DNA of 64,000 nt from Phytophthora colocasiae. Taxonomy: Eukaryota; Oomycota; Peronosporomycetes; Peronosporales; Peronosporaceae. Location: the NCBI GenBank assembly GCA_018806915.1, contig JAGKQI010000101.1, forward strand, positions 1,364,001 to 1,428,000, given 5' to 3'. Positions within the stretch are counted from its first letter, which is position 1. Each line of letters starts with the position of its first letter. Below are positions 22,269 through 34,361 of the stretch, one piece after another. The notes below the pieces were generated by a model that saw only the letters and a list, made by a program, of their open reading frames with translations, ran no database searches and was not told the origin of the DNA. The position numbers and the translations under genes were made by a program.

Positions 22269-22591
22269 GTGTTCAGTTAATGAGTAGTACTTTGAGTCTA
22301 ATAGGAATACTGCTTGTCACGTTCTCCAAGTTGCGAATTGCTGTTATCTCGCCATAACTTCCAGAATAAAAAAACATTCGAAAGACGAGGGGTCTGTCAT
22401 CCCAGAAGAAGACGCCAAATGGATTGCATAGTAAAGGTCTTGGGTTTCCTGCTCTCGTCATCTTGGTTTCTGATTAGACCGGCTTGATAAAGCTTTCTCC
22501 AGTCAAAATTGTGGCTGAAAGGGAGTCATGACGTACTTGCAGGTCCAAGTCCACAGATAGGGACACTAGAGGAAGCTCGTCAGAATCAAAA

Positions 22592-23476
22592 ATGGACAAA
22601 CAGGACGCAGTCGAGCGCGAAGACTTGCGGGGCCCAATTGTCCTTATCCGACCAAACACCCGCTTGACTGCGAAGCATCCTGACCTGCGAAGAAGGTGTC
22701 TACTCTATCTCCTGCGTCTAGCACCGCTAACACGACGGAACGGCTATAATGTCGTCGAACGGACTACAACCGGGGCGTGTTTTGGCGTTCCAAGGGAAAA
22801 CTTTGGTGCGTTCAAAAACAAATTCGTAGCCAAATTCGGATTCACGCAGGAGACAGCACAAACTGCACTGGACGAGGTGGTTGCCCACTGCCAAAAGACT
22901 GGTTTCCCTGACAAAGAAGAGCTGGATCCGGTCTTCGCTCTTGCCATTTATGGCCTTCCGTGTGATCCGTATCTGCTCCAGCAACTTGAAAATGGTCTAC
23001 GGGAGTATCTTGGTCGAGAAGCCGTACGTCTAGGCTTCTCCGGGAACGCGAAGAACTTTGAGTTCGTGTGCACAGACGCTCAAGGCGATCGGCTCTTCAC
23101 GCTTTACCAAAACTTCCTGAAACGTCTCGAAGCTGGACGCAAAGAGGCACAAGCTACTGTTGCGCGGCAGGATATTCGTCGACGACAACAGATCGACGCC
23201 CGTCGTGATATCCTGCGCATGGAGCAGCGGAAAGAATACGCCCGCTATCGTCAGCAATGTCGTCACGCCGAAGAACTGGAAAAAACTCGACTGCAACGAG
23301 CTGGCATCGAAGATCCGAAGCGACTGGCGTATCTCCACGACCAACATGACCGTCTCCAGCAATGTATGAGAAGCCAGCAACGCGCTGCATTGAAGAGGAT
23401 TGAAACGGAGACACCAAGGGTTGATGTCGGCCAAATATTAACGGATGCAATGATCACTGCCGCCCTACGCAAGTAG
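22592..23476 (+). CDS. Unknown protein, tandem paralogue 2
   Basis: Intronless, 294 residues, with the same architecture as its neighbour: a globular part with LLYLLRLAPLTR and NFGAFKNKFVAKFG, then a charged probable coiled coil ending RVDVGQILTDAMI. Conservation over the full length at the protein level with clear DNA divergence indicates an old duplication under selection. I do not recognise the family. It is the last gene before the transposon island. Confidence 0.75.
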   Translation: MDKQDAVEREDLRGPIVLIRPNTRLTAKHPDLRRRCLLYLLRLAPLTRRNGYNVVERTTTGACFGVPRENFGAFKNKFVAKFGFTQETAQTALDEVVAHCQKTGFPDKEELDPVFALAIYGLPCDPYLLQQLENGLREYLGREAVRLGFSGNAKNFEFVCTDAQGDRLFTLYQNFLKRLEAGRKEAQATVARQDIRRRQQIDARRDILRMEQRKEYARYRQQCRHAEELEKTRLQRAGIEDPKRLAYLHDQHDRLQQCMRSQQRAALKRIETETPRVDVGQILTDAMITAALRK

Positions 23477-24000
23477 CTCTCAAACCGATACATGGCATGT
23501 GCCCATACTGTAAAATCTCCGACCTCCGACCGGCTCCGACGGTAACAGAAAAAAGGTAGATTAAAATAAATTATTTTTATTTTGATATATTGTGGGCCAC
23601 ACTATATTTTGATTCCATTTGTTGCGGGTGAGTGCGGCGGCCGCGCCGTGAAAGGGTGGTGGCGGAGCGTTAGACCAGCAGGGGAGCAAGGAGCGGGGGG
23701 AGGAGGCTGTAGGGCAAGGAGCGAAAGGCGGAGGCTGGCTAGCAGACAAGGCCAGGTGCAGAGGGCAAGGGCGGGAGTGAAAGGAGCGGGGGGCAAGCAG
23801 CAAGGGGCAAGGTGCGGAGAGCAGGAGCGGCGACAGGACGGATGAACGGCGCGAGGTTGGAGGTGGTGGTGACTCGCGGGCGAGCAGGCGGAGCTCGGCG
23901 CCCATGATGGCTTACCCGGCAGGGCGGCCGGCAGGCTGCCCGTTGGGTGAGCACTTTGGCTTGCGCCCCCAGCCTCCTCTCGCGATAGAAGCTAGGCTGC

Positions 24001-24038
24001 GGCGTCGTAGAGACAGCCGCAGCTGTCTCTACGACGCC
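24001..24038. repeat. Perfect 17-bp inverted repeat with 4-nt loop
   Basis: The arm ggcgtcgtagagacagc at 24001-24017 is exactly complementary to 24022-24038, with loop cgca. It would form a very stable hairpin in DNA or RNA. It lies in the G/C-rich stretch and no gene ends nearby, so a terminator role is not supported. Confidence 0.9.
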
Positions 24039-24377
24039 AAGAACTCGTTATCTACCCGGTAGGGCGTGTGGCGGCATGCCCCACGCCCTGCACAAGCGGG
24101 TAGCTGCTGTATATTTATATATATGTGAAGTATATTAATTTAAGTAGAATCTAAAAAGCTGTACTACGTAATTCGTTCCTGTTTCGTTATTGCTTTCCTA
24201 CCAGCATGCTTCGGCCATGGCTGGACGTAATGATAACTCTACGAGCATGTACGCAGCAGGACAGAAGACTGCATGTGTACTGTACCGTCATGAAGGTACA
24301 GGTCGGAAAAGGTCGGAGAAACGACAATATGCTTGTGATATGTAAATATCTTGTAAAAGCATGTACATATTTTTCGT

Positions 24378-24418
24378 GCAGCTCCGACCAGATAATATCT
24401 ATATTATGTCGGAGCTGC
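24378..24418. repeat. 11-bp inverted repeat, 19-nt loop
   Basis: gcagctccgac at 24378-24388 is perfectly matched by gtcggagctgc at 24408-24418, around an AT-rich loop. The core ctccgac also occurs upstream around 23520-23540 and 24300. This may be a small-element terminus or chance. Confidence 0.6.
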
Positions 24419-24662
24419 TTACATTGCACTTAGCCCTATCGATATCTATTGGTCAAAATGCATAATTGGTCGTTCTAGGATTGGCTAAAACAATTTTAAA
24501 TGATGTGATTGGTTGTTGATGGACATACACAATTTAAGTAAGGTCAGAGATTTAATGATATTCATCCATAGCCAATCTTAGCGCTCTTTTTGCTGCTACA
24601 CCGTGTCCTCTATAAACTAATAATGAAGAGACACGATACTTTTGACTCTAATAAAATAATGT

Positions 24663-27600
24663 AGCGCCCAGGTTTCCCAGATTCAGAATTTACTCAGAAT
24701 TCTGATTCACCAGGTATTGTCCAGATTTTATTCCAGAGTTTTTACAGGTTTCCTAGTTTGATCTGCAAGTAATTTAAACGGGGAGCCATAGTTTACCAGC
24801 CCAGAGTTTTCTTGGTTGGAAACCTGGGCAATTCATATGCGCCGAAATTGATCAAAATCGGAAGTGGCGCCGATGAGAATGTGCAGGAAGCAGTAGAACC
24901 AATCAGCGCTGAGGAAATTTTCCAGGTATTTATCAGAGGTACATATCTGGACAAGATGTAGCTGATGCTCATTCAGGTATTATCTAAGTTTGCCCATCTA
25001 TTGAAGATGTTACTCTCAACAAGCATTCACATCTTCATGACTAGCGGCGACCCTTGGACATGATGTAGTCCAGCATGGAAAAACGCAGCCGGTTGACACC
25101 ACCATGAGAAATATCGCTGGGCGCGTTACTGTCCACTGTCGTCCAAAATAGTCGACAAACAAAGACACCACAACTGTCGCTGTCTGTCTGCATAGGTGTC
25201 GTCACAGGGAGAATCGTGTACTCAGCATGAAGAGACCCAGCGCAGATTTCAGCAGCCATCTTCTGTAGTTTCTTCGTGTTTTTCTTCCCTCCCATGCTGT
25301 CGTAGATGTGGACTGAGGCCGCAGCGCGATCTACGACGATACACCCCCAATGGACGCTGCCAAAATTAACAGGGAGCAATGCGAACGGATGTTCCTTGAT
25401 AGCGACTGAAATCTCCTGCAGAGTTTTGACAGTGAGAATGGTCTTGTTAGCTTTCCCTCCTTTCTTTGGTGGTGGTATCACCACCGTCGCATTGTTCTTT
25501 AAACGCGACAGTACCACCGCAAACGCCCTCATGGCGTTATCATTTAACCAAGCAGACCCTCTAAAGCAGTACAAGTCTGAGTAGGTCAGGTCAAATCCAA
25601 ATCCAGGTAGCAGTGTGTATGGCCAGCTTTCCAAGAATTTCAACATCACCGTTGTAGCCGGGATTGGGCTGTCCAGAAGCGGCTTTACAACTCCAGTCAG
25701 CCAAGAGCAACATTGAACAGCTTCGCGGCACGTCGCTTGCAGGTTCCACAACCACTTCATCGCATTAATCTGATCTCTGGTAAAATGACCTTCCTTCGCA
25801 ATGTGAACCACGAAACGTTCAGTGTCGTCAGCTCGCTCTCCCTCACTGTCCAGTTCAATAGTCTCCCCTTTTGCCAGGCCCCCCTTAAGTTTATCTAGAG
25901 CGCAGTCCACCACAGATTCACGTAGGCGAAACATTACTCGCTCGGGCACAAATTCATCATCGACACGCCACTGCATAACTGTGTTCGATCCTTTTGCTTT
26001 CATCGGCAGTGTTGCCACAAACGAACTAACCTCGCGAACACCTGGTGCTGTAGCCTTCAGTATCGCTACAATTTCGCAGACATCCTTGTCTCGCAACAGC
26101 GCCCGTAATTTCATCCCATTGTTGTACTCTTTTAAAGCCGTTTTCGCCTTTTCCCTTTGTGCTGCTCGGTTGAGACGAGGTCTCCCAACACGTCTGATAT
26201 TTCCAGTAAGTCTGATCCTAGGCGGTACTGTAGTTTTAGTAGCGGACGCTGCTGTGGTCGCCGGGACAGCCACTTGTGTAGGGGAATCGTCGTCTACGTC
26301 TCCATTTTGATCGGTCGTTTGTTCATCACATTGGCCACTATCACCAGACTCATCATTAGCGTCTGTATCGAAAAAATCTCCAGATGCAGGGTCGTTTTTC
26401 GACGAGGCAGATCGTCCTAGTAATGGTTTCCCTTGACGAAAGTTATACCACCACTGGTCAAGGTCTCGCATGGCATCTTCAAACTGGTCATTTGGAATCC
26501 TCGCCAGCTCTCCACTTATGCGGCCAAACATTTGTTTAGCACGTCTGTACTTCTCGGATTCGTTCAATGTCCGAGCGGCGGCATTGTCTTTTGCCTGGTA
26601 AATCTTAGCCACAAATGGTTCTGGCACCTCCCTCAGTTCGGCCTCGTCGAGACGGCTTTGTCCAAACCACCTACAACGGCAATAAGCACAAAAAACCTGT
26701 GAGTACATGGGATACCTGGCCAAAACCTGCTTGCACGCTGACTAAATCTGGCCAAAAGCTGGGCAAAATGTGGGCTCACCTGGGTGAAATCGAAGAGTAC
26801 GGAATAACAAACGAGTTGCCAGACTTCTTCCTGTACGCCATCACGTGTCTACACGGAAGCTTCATCGTTTGGGAAAACTCGCAGTCGCACGTCCAGCTTT
26901 CTTTCTCCAAAAGATACTCATGTTCACCGCGCTGCACAGTGACAGTAGTGCCGTGGTCTTTGAAGGTGTAGTTGTCAGAGGTCATTGGATTTATCGCAAG
27001 GTCAAACTGAGATTTGATTGCAGCCGCAACCCACCGTGTTGTCATGCCCAAAGCCACATTCACTTCCTCGGGGTACCCATGATCTCGCAGCGTACCAGGC
27101 ATTTCGACTTTCGTCTTGTAGGATTCTTCTACTCGCTTTTGGTAGTCCAGCAGTACACGCAAACTAGATCGCATCGACAAATGCCCCTTGAGGAAAAGCT
27201 TCAACTTCCCGAACAAACTTTCTACGCGATTGTTGGTGTGATTCCCAAAAGTGAGGTATATCCAAACGATAAGCCATCACCCACATCTCTGTACACCCAT
27301 TCCAGTTCTTGTTGAAATAATCCCACAGTGTTGTACGACCATCTTTAGTAGCAAGACTCCTGAACTCGTCCCGGTGAACGGCGTACTAGTCCGCGGACTT
27401 AGCGTAGGTCATATTCGTGATGGTGTGTTTCATTTGCGTCAACACATCTTCGTCATAACATCCGTGCACTTTGGACTTGCGGATAGTGTCTTGTAACCAC
27501 TTTATCACGTGGAAATGACAGTATAGGATTCGGGCCTCAGGGAACTTCTTGCGGACGACTTCCACTTCGTTCAGATCTTTATCAACGATGACAATGCGGA

Positions 27601-29299
27601 CAAAACGCCAGTGTTCATTAACACGCTTGAAATGGTCTAGCGCCTTGGACATGTGCCAATCCCCGTTCGTTTCAATCAGTGAATACTGCACAGGCTGCCC
27701 ATGACCAAATTGATCCATCGCCACCAGTGTTAGCAACTGATAGTTGTATCTTTACACAATAGCAAAACGAAACCTGGTCAATACCTGGATAAAACCTGGA
27801 ATAGCAAAACGGATCTAACTTACTGGTTTGTCTTGTGCGTGCAATCCATTTGCAATACCTCCGGGAATCGGTCTGCCATCGCACGCATATGCCCACTCGT
27901 AACCGAAATGACGCCGGTGTCACCTCGGGCGCTTTCGTGAACAGAGGACGCATTGTTAGGGGACTCCAAGTTGAAATCGACAATCATTTCTGCTACAGCA
28001 TCATCGTCGGATAACTTCACACCTATGACCACACAATGAGGGTTATTAGATACATGAAAACATGAAGCTACATCCCAAACTTACCTTGCTTTCGCATCCT
28101 TGACACCAAGTTGCGCACGTCATCCATAGTTACACGATGGTTCGAATTGCTTCGAATGTAATTGTAGATACTTGGAGTACCAGCCTGGGCTTCGACCAGT
28201 AACTCGATGCCAGGAATAAGCGGCGAACCCTCGGGAACCTGCCTAATACCTGGGTAAGACCTGTAAATGTCTACGCTCACCGAGTGATTGTGCCGGTAAA
28301 TCTCGCGCTTGACGGAGACTCCCCAACTTCCGCCTTGACGTTTCGTTACCTGAGCCAGCATCTGGAACGGGCACTCAGTCGTATTAAATTTGTGCGACGT
28401 ACGCTTGCCACTCGACCTGTCTCGCTCCGCCCACCCATGCGTACAGATGAACTTACGCTGAAACGGTTCCATTTCGGCTGGTACAAGCGGTATATCCGTG
28501 TCAGGGAGCCCTTGGTAGCGCACTTGACCTCGAAGATCGGCATTGCGTCGGTCTATTTTGACTGTTTCCTTCACGACAATCTTCTGCCGCGTTGCGGCCA
28601 TGTACTCCTTTAAGCATTGATCAAGCTCAAGCCACGAGGCATGGTGCTGCTTGAAGGCAGGTACACGGATCATTTCTTCGTCCTCTACGTCCGAGACCGA
28701 GCGCTTCTTCCCTTGCCGACGAGTTATTATGCCTCCTTCTGGATTCTCTGTCGTCTCTTCTCCTGTGCCGTCTTCTACCAGGTTTGCGTCCAGGTTACCG
28801 CCCAGGTTTGTGCTCAGGGTGCGAGTCGTGGAGACTGGTGAACTCGGTACCGTAGATGCTTTCTCTTCGTCGTCGAAGCTTGAGTCCGCTTGCTCCCCAC
28901 CCGTGCTATATCCTTCGTCGTGGCGATCATCTGCGTTGGCGACATCTTCTCTGTTTATTGCGTGCGGTCCAAACTGCAGCGCCTGGACTTGTGTTAGCGC
29001 AGTTGCCACCTGAGAGCGTGTTCGTGCGTTTGCCGTATTGGCCAGTGCCACTCGCGCAGCTTCTTCTTCAGCACGAGCTTGCTCAGCCATCTGGGCTTTG
29101 ATCTGCGCCGTCTTGTGGGTTCGCGCCATCTCGCCGCGTGCAAGCCTGCCACGCGTCAGTTTCCCCCTCCCCCCAATTGGTGGCTGAGAGGGGAAAATAA
29201 TTGTGACGGTAAAATATCTGGATAAATTACAACCTGGATAATCCCTGGATGCGACCTGGAAAATACCTGATGAGAAAAACCTGGGACGCAGCGATGCCG
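24663..29299 (-). mobile_element. MULE (Mutator-like) DNA transposon carrying a Ulp1 domain
   Basis: The left end is gcgcccaggtttcccag. The right end, read inward, carries cccaggttttt a few bases from the tip, so the terminal inverted repeats are short and imperfect. It is flanked by an 11-bp target duplication (ataaataatgt; the left copy has one extra A), in the Mutator range. The uninterrupted target is present in the other LTR at about 36127-36140, which proves insertion. The element encodes one transposase gene on the minus strand (25041-29129). The shorter element at 36461-38496 is a deletion derivative. Confidence 0.88.
25041..29129 (-). pseudogene. MULE transposase with SWIM finger and C-terminal Ulp1 SUMO-protease domain
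   Basis: Order on the minus strand: an acidic linker region; a FAR1-like zinc-binding segment around 28370 (CTHGW ... TTECPFQMLAQVTKRQGG); a MULE DDE catalytic core at 27950-27390 (MDCTHKTNQ spliced to YNYQLLTLVAMDQFG, then IVDKDLNEV); a SWIM finger at 26870 (CDCEF...PCRHV); and a Ulp1 cysteine-protease domain at 25600-25050 with SVHWGCIVV (His), IYDSMGG (Asp) and DSCGVFVCRL (Cys). Introns that restore frame are visible at 28078-28022 (GTAAGT), about 27823-27752, and 26779-26670, the last joining SISPR to WFGQSRLDE and so fusing transposase and protease in one polypeptide. Two lesions are seen: an in-frame stop near 27388 (SAD*YAV) and a frameshift near 27255 before TFGNHTNNRVES. Confidence 0.85.
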
Positions 29300-29587
29300 A
29301 TAAATAATGTACTAAAATGTCTCTAACATCAGTACGGCACTACGTTTCTGAATGCCGATACTATTCTCTAGTGAGTAGCGATCTACTTTCCGATACTATT
29401 CTCTAGTGAGTAGCGATCTACTTTAACATCAGTACGATGAATGGTAGCGGCGATTCCAGACTACGTTTCGGAATGCCGATACTATTCTCTAGTGAGTAGC
29501 GATCTACTTTCTTAATTTAAATCTTACTTCTTTTGTTTCTCTCTTCTACCCGGATTCCTTCTACTAGCGCCCAAGTTCCCCGCAACA

Positions 29588-32500
29588 GCCTCAGCAAGCC
29601 TCAAGTGACGACTTCCCCCGAGCCCATCGCTCGATGGCAAGCATCTTCTCGGTTTCGTCACCAAGAAGGACTACAATGGGGTCATTGAAGACGAAGATGA
29701 AGACTCCGACGACGACCTGGCTGAGTCCGACGGCGACGAAGCTGCCTCCAAGCCAAGTTCGCCGGCTGGTATTGACTCGAAGAGTCTATCCGAGGACAGC
29801 TCGGATGAGCTGCAGCCCAGGGACGACGACGACACATCGACATACAAGAAAACGAAGCGTGCTGATCTCCCTATCGTCCGTTTGCTGAGCGCGACGCCAG
29901 CCGGGATCGCAACCAAGTCAAGCGACGTAAGCCTTCCCTACCGTCTGCTCGACACCTTCGTCGTATGGAAGCGCAAACCAAGGCTTTCCTGATGAAGACG
30001 ATGGATAATACTCATATCCGTCTTGTCAAGAACCTGACAACGGCCTTCGACATCTTTCAGGCCATCTTTACCAAGTACCAGGGTGCGGCCTTTCATGGCG
30101 ACCCCTACTTCATCTAGCACTTTCTTTTGGAAATCAAGTATGAAGAAGGCGGTGATCTGATCAGTTTCTTCTATAAGCTGGAAAACGTGATGAAAGTCGC
30201 GTGTGAAGTAACCGAGTCTCCCTTGACTGATGGACAGAAGTCATTATGCCTGTTCCACTCGATGCCAAATACTTGGAAGGACGATCTCCGAGTTTGGAAA
30301 GGTGTGCGGAAGTATATCCCGTATGATGAACTCAAGATGAGTATTGAGACCAAGGTTCGCAAAATCCAAGCTCAAGAATGTTACAGCCGCATCAAAGGGA
30401 CGCCTGAAAGTCAATCAACTCAGTCTGAACGCGCCCTCATTGCTCCTTCTCAGGATTCAGCTCAAGCATCTGTTCCCGTCGATGTCTGCAGCTACTGTCA
30501 GACATCACGTCACAACATCGGTCAGGGCCGTGCTCTGCAGAGGGACTTACGCGGATGTGTCAAGGCAGGCACTGTTATTCCTCTCAACTTCGAGTTATGA
30601 GGTTCCAACAACTACCGGTCGCATCCTTGCAACAACAACAACAACAACAACAACCAAGGGCGATCTGGACGTGGAGGTGGATCATGGCGCCGTAGTCGCG
30701 GTGATAGACGTAGCCGTGGTAACTACGGTGGAAATGGCAACAACAACGGCAAAAACACCACCACGAACAACAAATCCTCGCGTCACGATGAAGGTGGATA
30801 CGATTAGTCACGCCGCAAAGAGGCCCTGATTGCAGTTGTGTCGAATGTGCAAACGGCTGTATCCGCTTTCAGTGTCACGACACAACCAGCCAGGACATGG
30901 ATTCCAGCTGGACGATTGACTCAGGTTGCAGTAGTCATGTCACTCAACACGAGGAATGGTTCAAGACTAAACACGTGCAAGCGGAGGCATCATTGTCGGT
31001 AGAAAATCGCATGTCCCCATCGAGGCTATTGGTACTGTTGAGCTCCAGATCACCGACTCCAAGGCCAACCGCGTACGCTACGCTTCACTATGTCCTCCTT
31101 GCGCCGAAACTACAGTACAACATGCTGTCGGTTGCTGCCGCTGTCAACGATGGCTTCCGTTTTGGCTTCAAACGTACTATATGTACTGTCCAAACGAACC
31201 ACCGCTTCTCGATCAAGGCGATGAAATCCGCAACGTCGAAACTCTATCAATTTGAAGCCTCTCCACTGCCGAAGGCCGAAGCTCACGTGGCTACCACAGG
31301 TAAGCCAACCCGACTTATGCTATTGCACAAACGTTTTGGTCACCCTAACATACGTGTTTTGCAGGTACTCGCTAAAGACCAAGCCCTTCATGGACTGGAT
31401 GCACCAGCTGTAGTTAGACCATATTCTTTCTTTTGCACATCACGTACTTAAGCGAAGTCACACCGCGCTCCTTTCCCATCCAATACACATGTTGAACGCT
31501 CTACTAGCGGCTTACATAAAGTTCACTCTGATATTGGTGGCCCTCTTCCCGTCCATAGCCTTGGCGGCTGCCGCTACTTTGTCGTATTCATTGACGACTT
31601 CAGTTGCTACATGTTTTCCTATCCGATGAAGGCACGCAGTGAGCCCTACTAATGCTACAAAGACTTTCGCATGAAAGCTTTGAATATATCCCGAAATGAT
31701 GTTCATACTCTTGAATATCTCCTAGACATCCAGGCCTTACAGGCTGACAACGCTAAAGAGTACGAGAAACTGGGACGCATTAAATTCTCTAAATATGGAA
31801 CACACGCTCAATTTACCAATGCTTTTACACCACAACAGAATGGTGGTGCAGAACTCCGCATGCGCACAATCATGGAACGTGTACATGCGCTACTGTTAGA
31901 TGCCTCTCTCTCCAAACCACTCTGGGCAGAATGTGTTATACATGTTACGACACTCCTCAACATGACGTCAAGCCCTAACACACAGGATCGCACGCCGTTT
32001 GAGTTGTCGTACAATCGAAAGCCGACTATTCAATATCTGAACGTGTTTGGCTGTGCTGCCACATGCAGTTGATCCCCGTGCCAAACTCTGCATCTATCTC
32101 GGAATTCCCGAGCACAAGAAAGGATATCGATGGACGTCAAAACCCATGGTGTCGTTTACAGTCGAGATGTGGTTTTCAATGAGATTGACTTTCCGACTAT
32201 TGAAAATATTGAGGTAACGTAGGGGCCGATCCAGCTGCCGGATAACTTAACTGAAGCCCCCATTATTGCTGACGAACTTTCAGCATTTGTCTTATCGGAG
32301 ACACAAGACTATCCATCCCAGCCTGAATCTCCAGGTAACTCAGTTGTAGAACCAAAACCTGCATCTACTTCCGCTTCGAATCAGCTTCCTTCTCTTGGGG
32401 AGGCTCTGGAACGTGGCGTCTTGACATACGAGTTTGTTACGAAGACGCCTTCTCACCCTTCGACCGCAGGTGTAAAGCGCCCACGGTATGACGAAGAAAC

Positions 32501-34066
32501 CGATCATGGTAAATACCCTCCAAGACATTCAGGCAGTAGAAGAACGCACGTGTCTAGTTCTTGGCCTCCTTGCGATTCGTCATGTGCCGGAACCAAAAAC
32601 GTACCACGCGGCGATGCGCTCGCCTTACGCGGACAACTGGCATGCAGCTGCTGACTCGGAATACCAGTCACTAATGACAAACCAGACGTGGATCCTGGTA
32701 CCTCTTCCCAACAACCGTAAAGTACTCTAAAACTGGTGGGTCTTCTTACAGCAATATGGCGTTGATTACGATGAGATATTTTCCCCCGTCATCCGTATGG
32801 AAGTCCTACGCCTGCTACTAACGATTGCAGCTCTTCTTGACTTTGAAATCCACCAGATGGAACCCTCGACGAGGAAATCTATATGAAACAACCAGAAGGG
32901 TTTGTAGTTCCTCGTAAGAAAGGCCTCGTTTGTAAACTTCTCAAAAGTCTTTACGGATTCAAGCAGGCACCTCGTATCTGGTATCAAACCTTGTCCGCTT
33001 GCTTGGAAAGCCTTGGATTCCACAAACTGATTAAAGATCAATGCGTTTTCGTGGCAACACTCGAAGGCGAAACATGTTACGTAGCAGTCTATGTTGATGA
33101 CTGGCTGATCATTGCACCAACTGTCGGCCTCGTATGTCAGATCAAGTCTGCCTTGAACAAAAAATCTCTATGACAGATTTAGGGGAGGTTCTCGGCTGGT
33201 CAATCGAACGAAACCGTGAAGCCCGAACGATATTTATCCATCAACGTAAGCATGCACGTACAGGGTTAGATCGCTTAATAGCCTTGTAACATATCCAGTG
33301 GCAACTCCATCAGACCGTAAGGCCAAGCTAATAACTCAAATGCAACCAAAGACACAACTTGAAAAAGAAACAATGGAAGGTATTCCGTACCGTGAAGTTG
33401 TAGATAATGTCATGTATCTCATGGTCGGCACAAGACCCGATCTAGCATTCTACAGGCGCGATGTCAGTCGATTTCTTGCTAATCCTGGGCAGGAACATTG
33501 GAAGCAATGATTAGAGAGCTGAAGTACCTCTCAAGTACAGACGACCTTGGTCTCTTACTGGGAGGGTCAAAGTTGGTCAATGCAACAAACCTTGCAGTTC
33601 ACCTCACGGCGTACACCGATTCAGACTATGCCAATTGCCCTGGCACAAGACGCTCTGTTGGTGGCTGCATCACTATGCTAGACCAAAGCCCAATCTCCTG
33701 GCTTTTGAGGAAGCACCACACAGTTGTGCCCTCGACAACAGAAGCAGAATACATTGCACTATGTCACTGTGAAGCTACTGCTCGATGAACTTGGATTCTT
33801 AACCTCAAAAGCATGTCAAGATTCAAGAAGACAACCAAAGCTATATTAAGATCTCGAATAATCCGGAATTACACGGGAGATCAAAGAATATTGATATTCG
33901 ATATCATTTTATACAAGAGAAGGTTGAGCGACATGAATTTAGTATTGCATACTGCAATACCAAAGCGATGGTAGCAGACATTTTCACTAAAGCACTTGAT
34001 AAGCACCAATTTAGAGACTTCAGGAACAAGTTAGGTATGCACTCTCTTGCTAAACTTAACAGCTAA
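29588..34066 (+). mobile_element. Ty1/copia retrotransposon body, decayed
   Basis: Gag-like sequence lies at about 29960-30600 (ISFFYKLENVMKVACEV). Protease is at 30900 (SSWTIDSGCSSHVTQHEEW) and the GAG-pre-integrase motif at about 31300 (LLHKRFGHPNIRVLQVL). The integrase core spans 31550-32070 (QQNGGAELRMRTIMERVH, PFELSYNRKP). Reverse transcriptase follows at 32730-33170 (LLKSLYGFKQAPRIWYQ, then YVDDW). RNase H is at 33500-34066 (AYTDSDYANCPGTRRSVGG, STTEAEYIALCH, DIFTKALDKHQF). PR-INT-RT-RH order identifies copia. Several frameshifts and stops, for example at 30117, 32072, 32728, 33171 and 33787, make it inactive. Confidence 0.88.
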
Positions 34067-34361
34067 ACATACTTCAAAATGCACGATAAATTTCATCATT
34101 CATATATATTACTTCACAACTTATAAATAGTCACGTAGTAACATGAGTTTTTCCCCTTTAAGAGATTTAACAGTAGAAGGTTTTCTCATTTACTTACGGT
34201 AAGGTTTTATACTAAACGAGTTTTCCCTGGCACACAGCCGCCAAATTTACATTTACATTTACAATAAAACAAAACGCAAAGAAACAAGAATGAAATACAT
34301 TTAGAACTTTATCTAAAAGTGCAACTTTACGAACGAACATCACTCTGTCAATCCACTCACC
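34067..34361. other. AT-rich stretch after copia RNase H
   Basis: No gene is seen. A copia element normally reaches its polypurine tract and 3' LTR here, but none was found, so 34067-36081 may be an insertion or a replaced 3' end. Confidence 0.4.

Larger units (their letters stand above)
23477..24603. other. Gene-free boundary between gene-rich DNA and the transposon island
   Basis: 23600-24100 is strikingly G/C-rich with purine-biased runs (gggcaagg-like). Open frames there are composition artefacts. It also holds the strong hairpin described separately, and 24055-24090 has another near-palindrome (agggcgtgtgg ... ccccacgccct). From 24100 it becomes AT-rich. It may be the remains of an unrecognised element. 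Confidence 0.45.
24604..29587 (+). repeat. 5' LTR of copia element, split by a MULE
   Basis: The LTR is in two pieces, 24604-24662 and from about 29300 to 29587, separated by the MULE. It runs from TGTCCTCTATAAAC to CCCCGCAACA (TG...CA). It matches the LTR at 36082-36316. Its second piece contains a 35-bp block (ccgatactattctctagtg...) present three times, at 29355-29389, 29390-29424 and 29476-29510, whereas the other LTR has it once. Confidence 0.75.

Noticed and set aside
23582..23905. Overlapping open frames on both strands in the G/C-rich block
   Set aside because: Low-complexity Pro/Ala/Arg sequences on both strands caused by composition.
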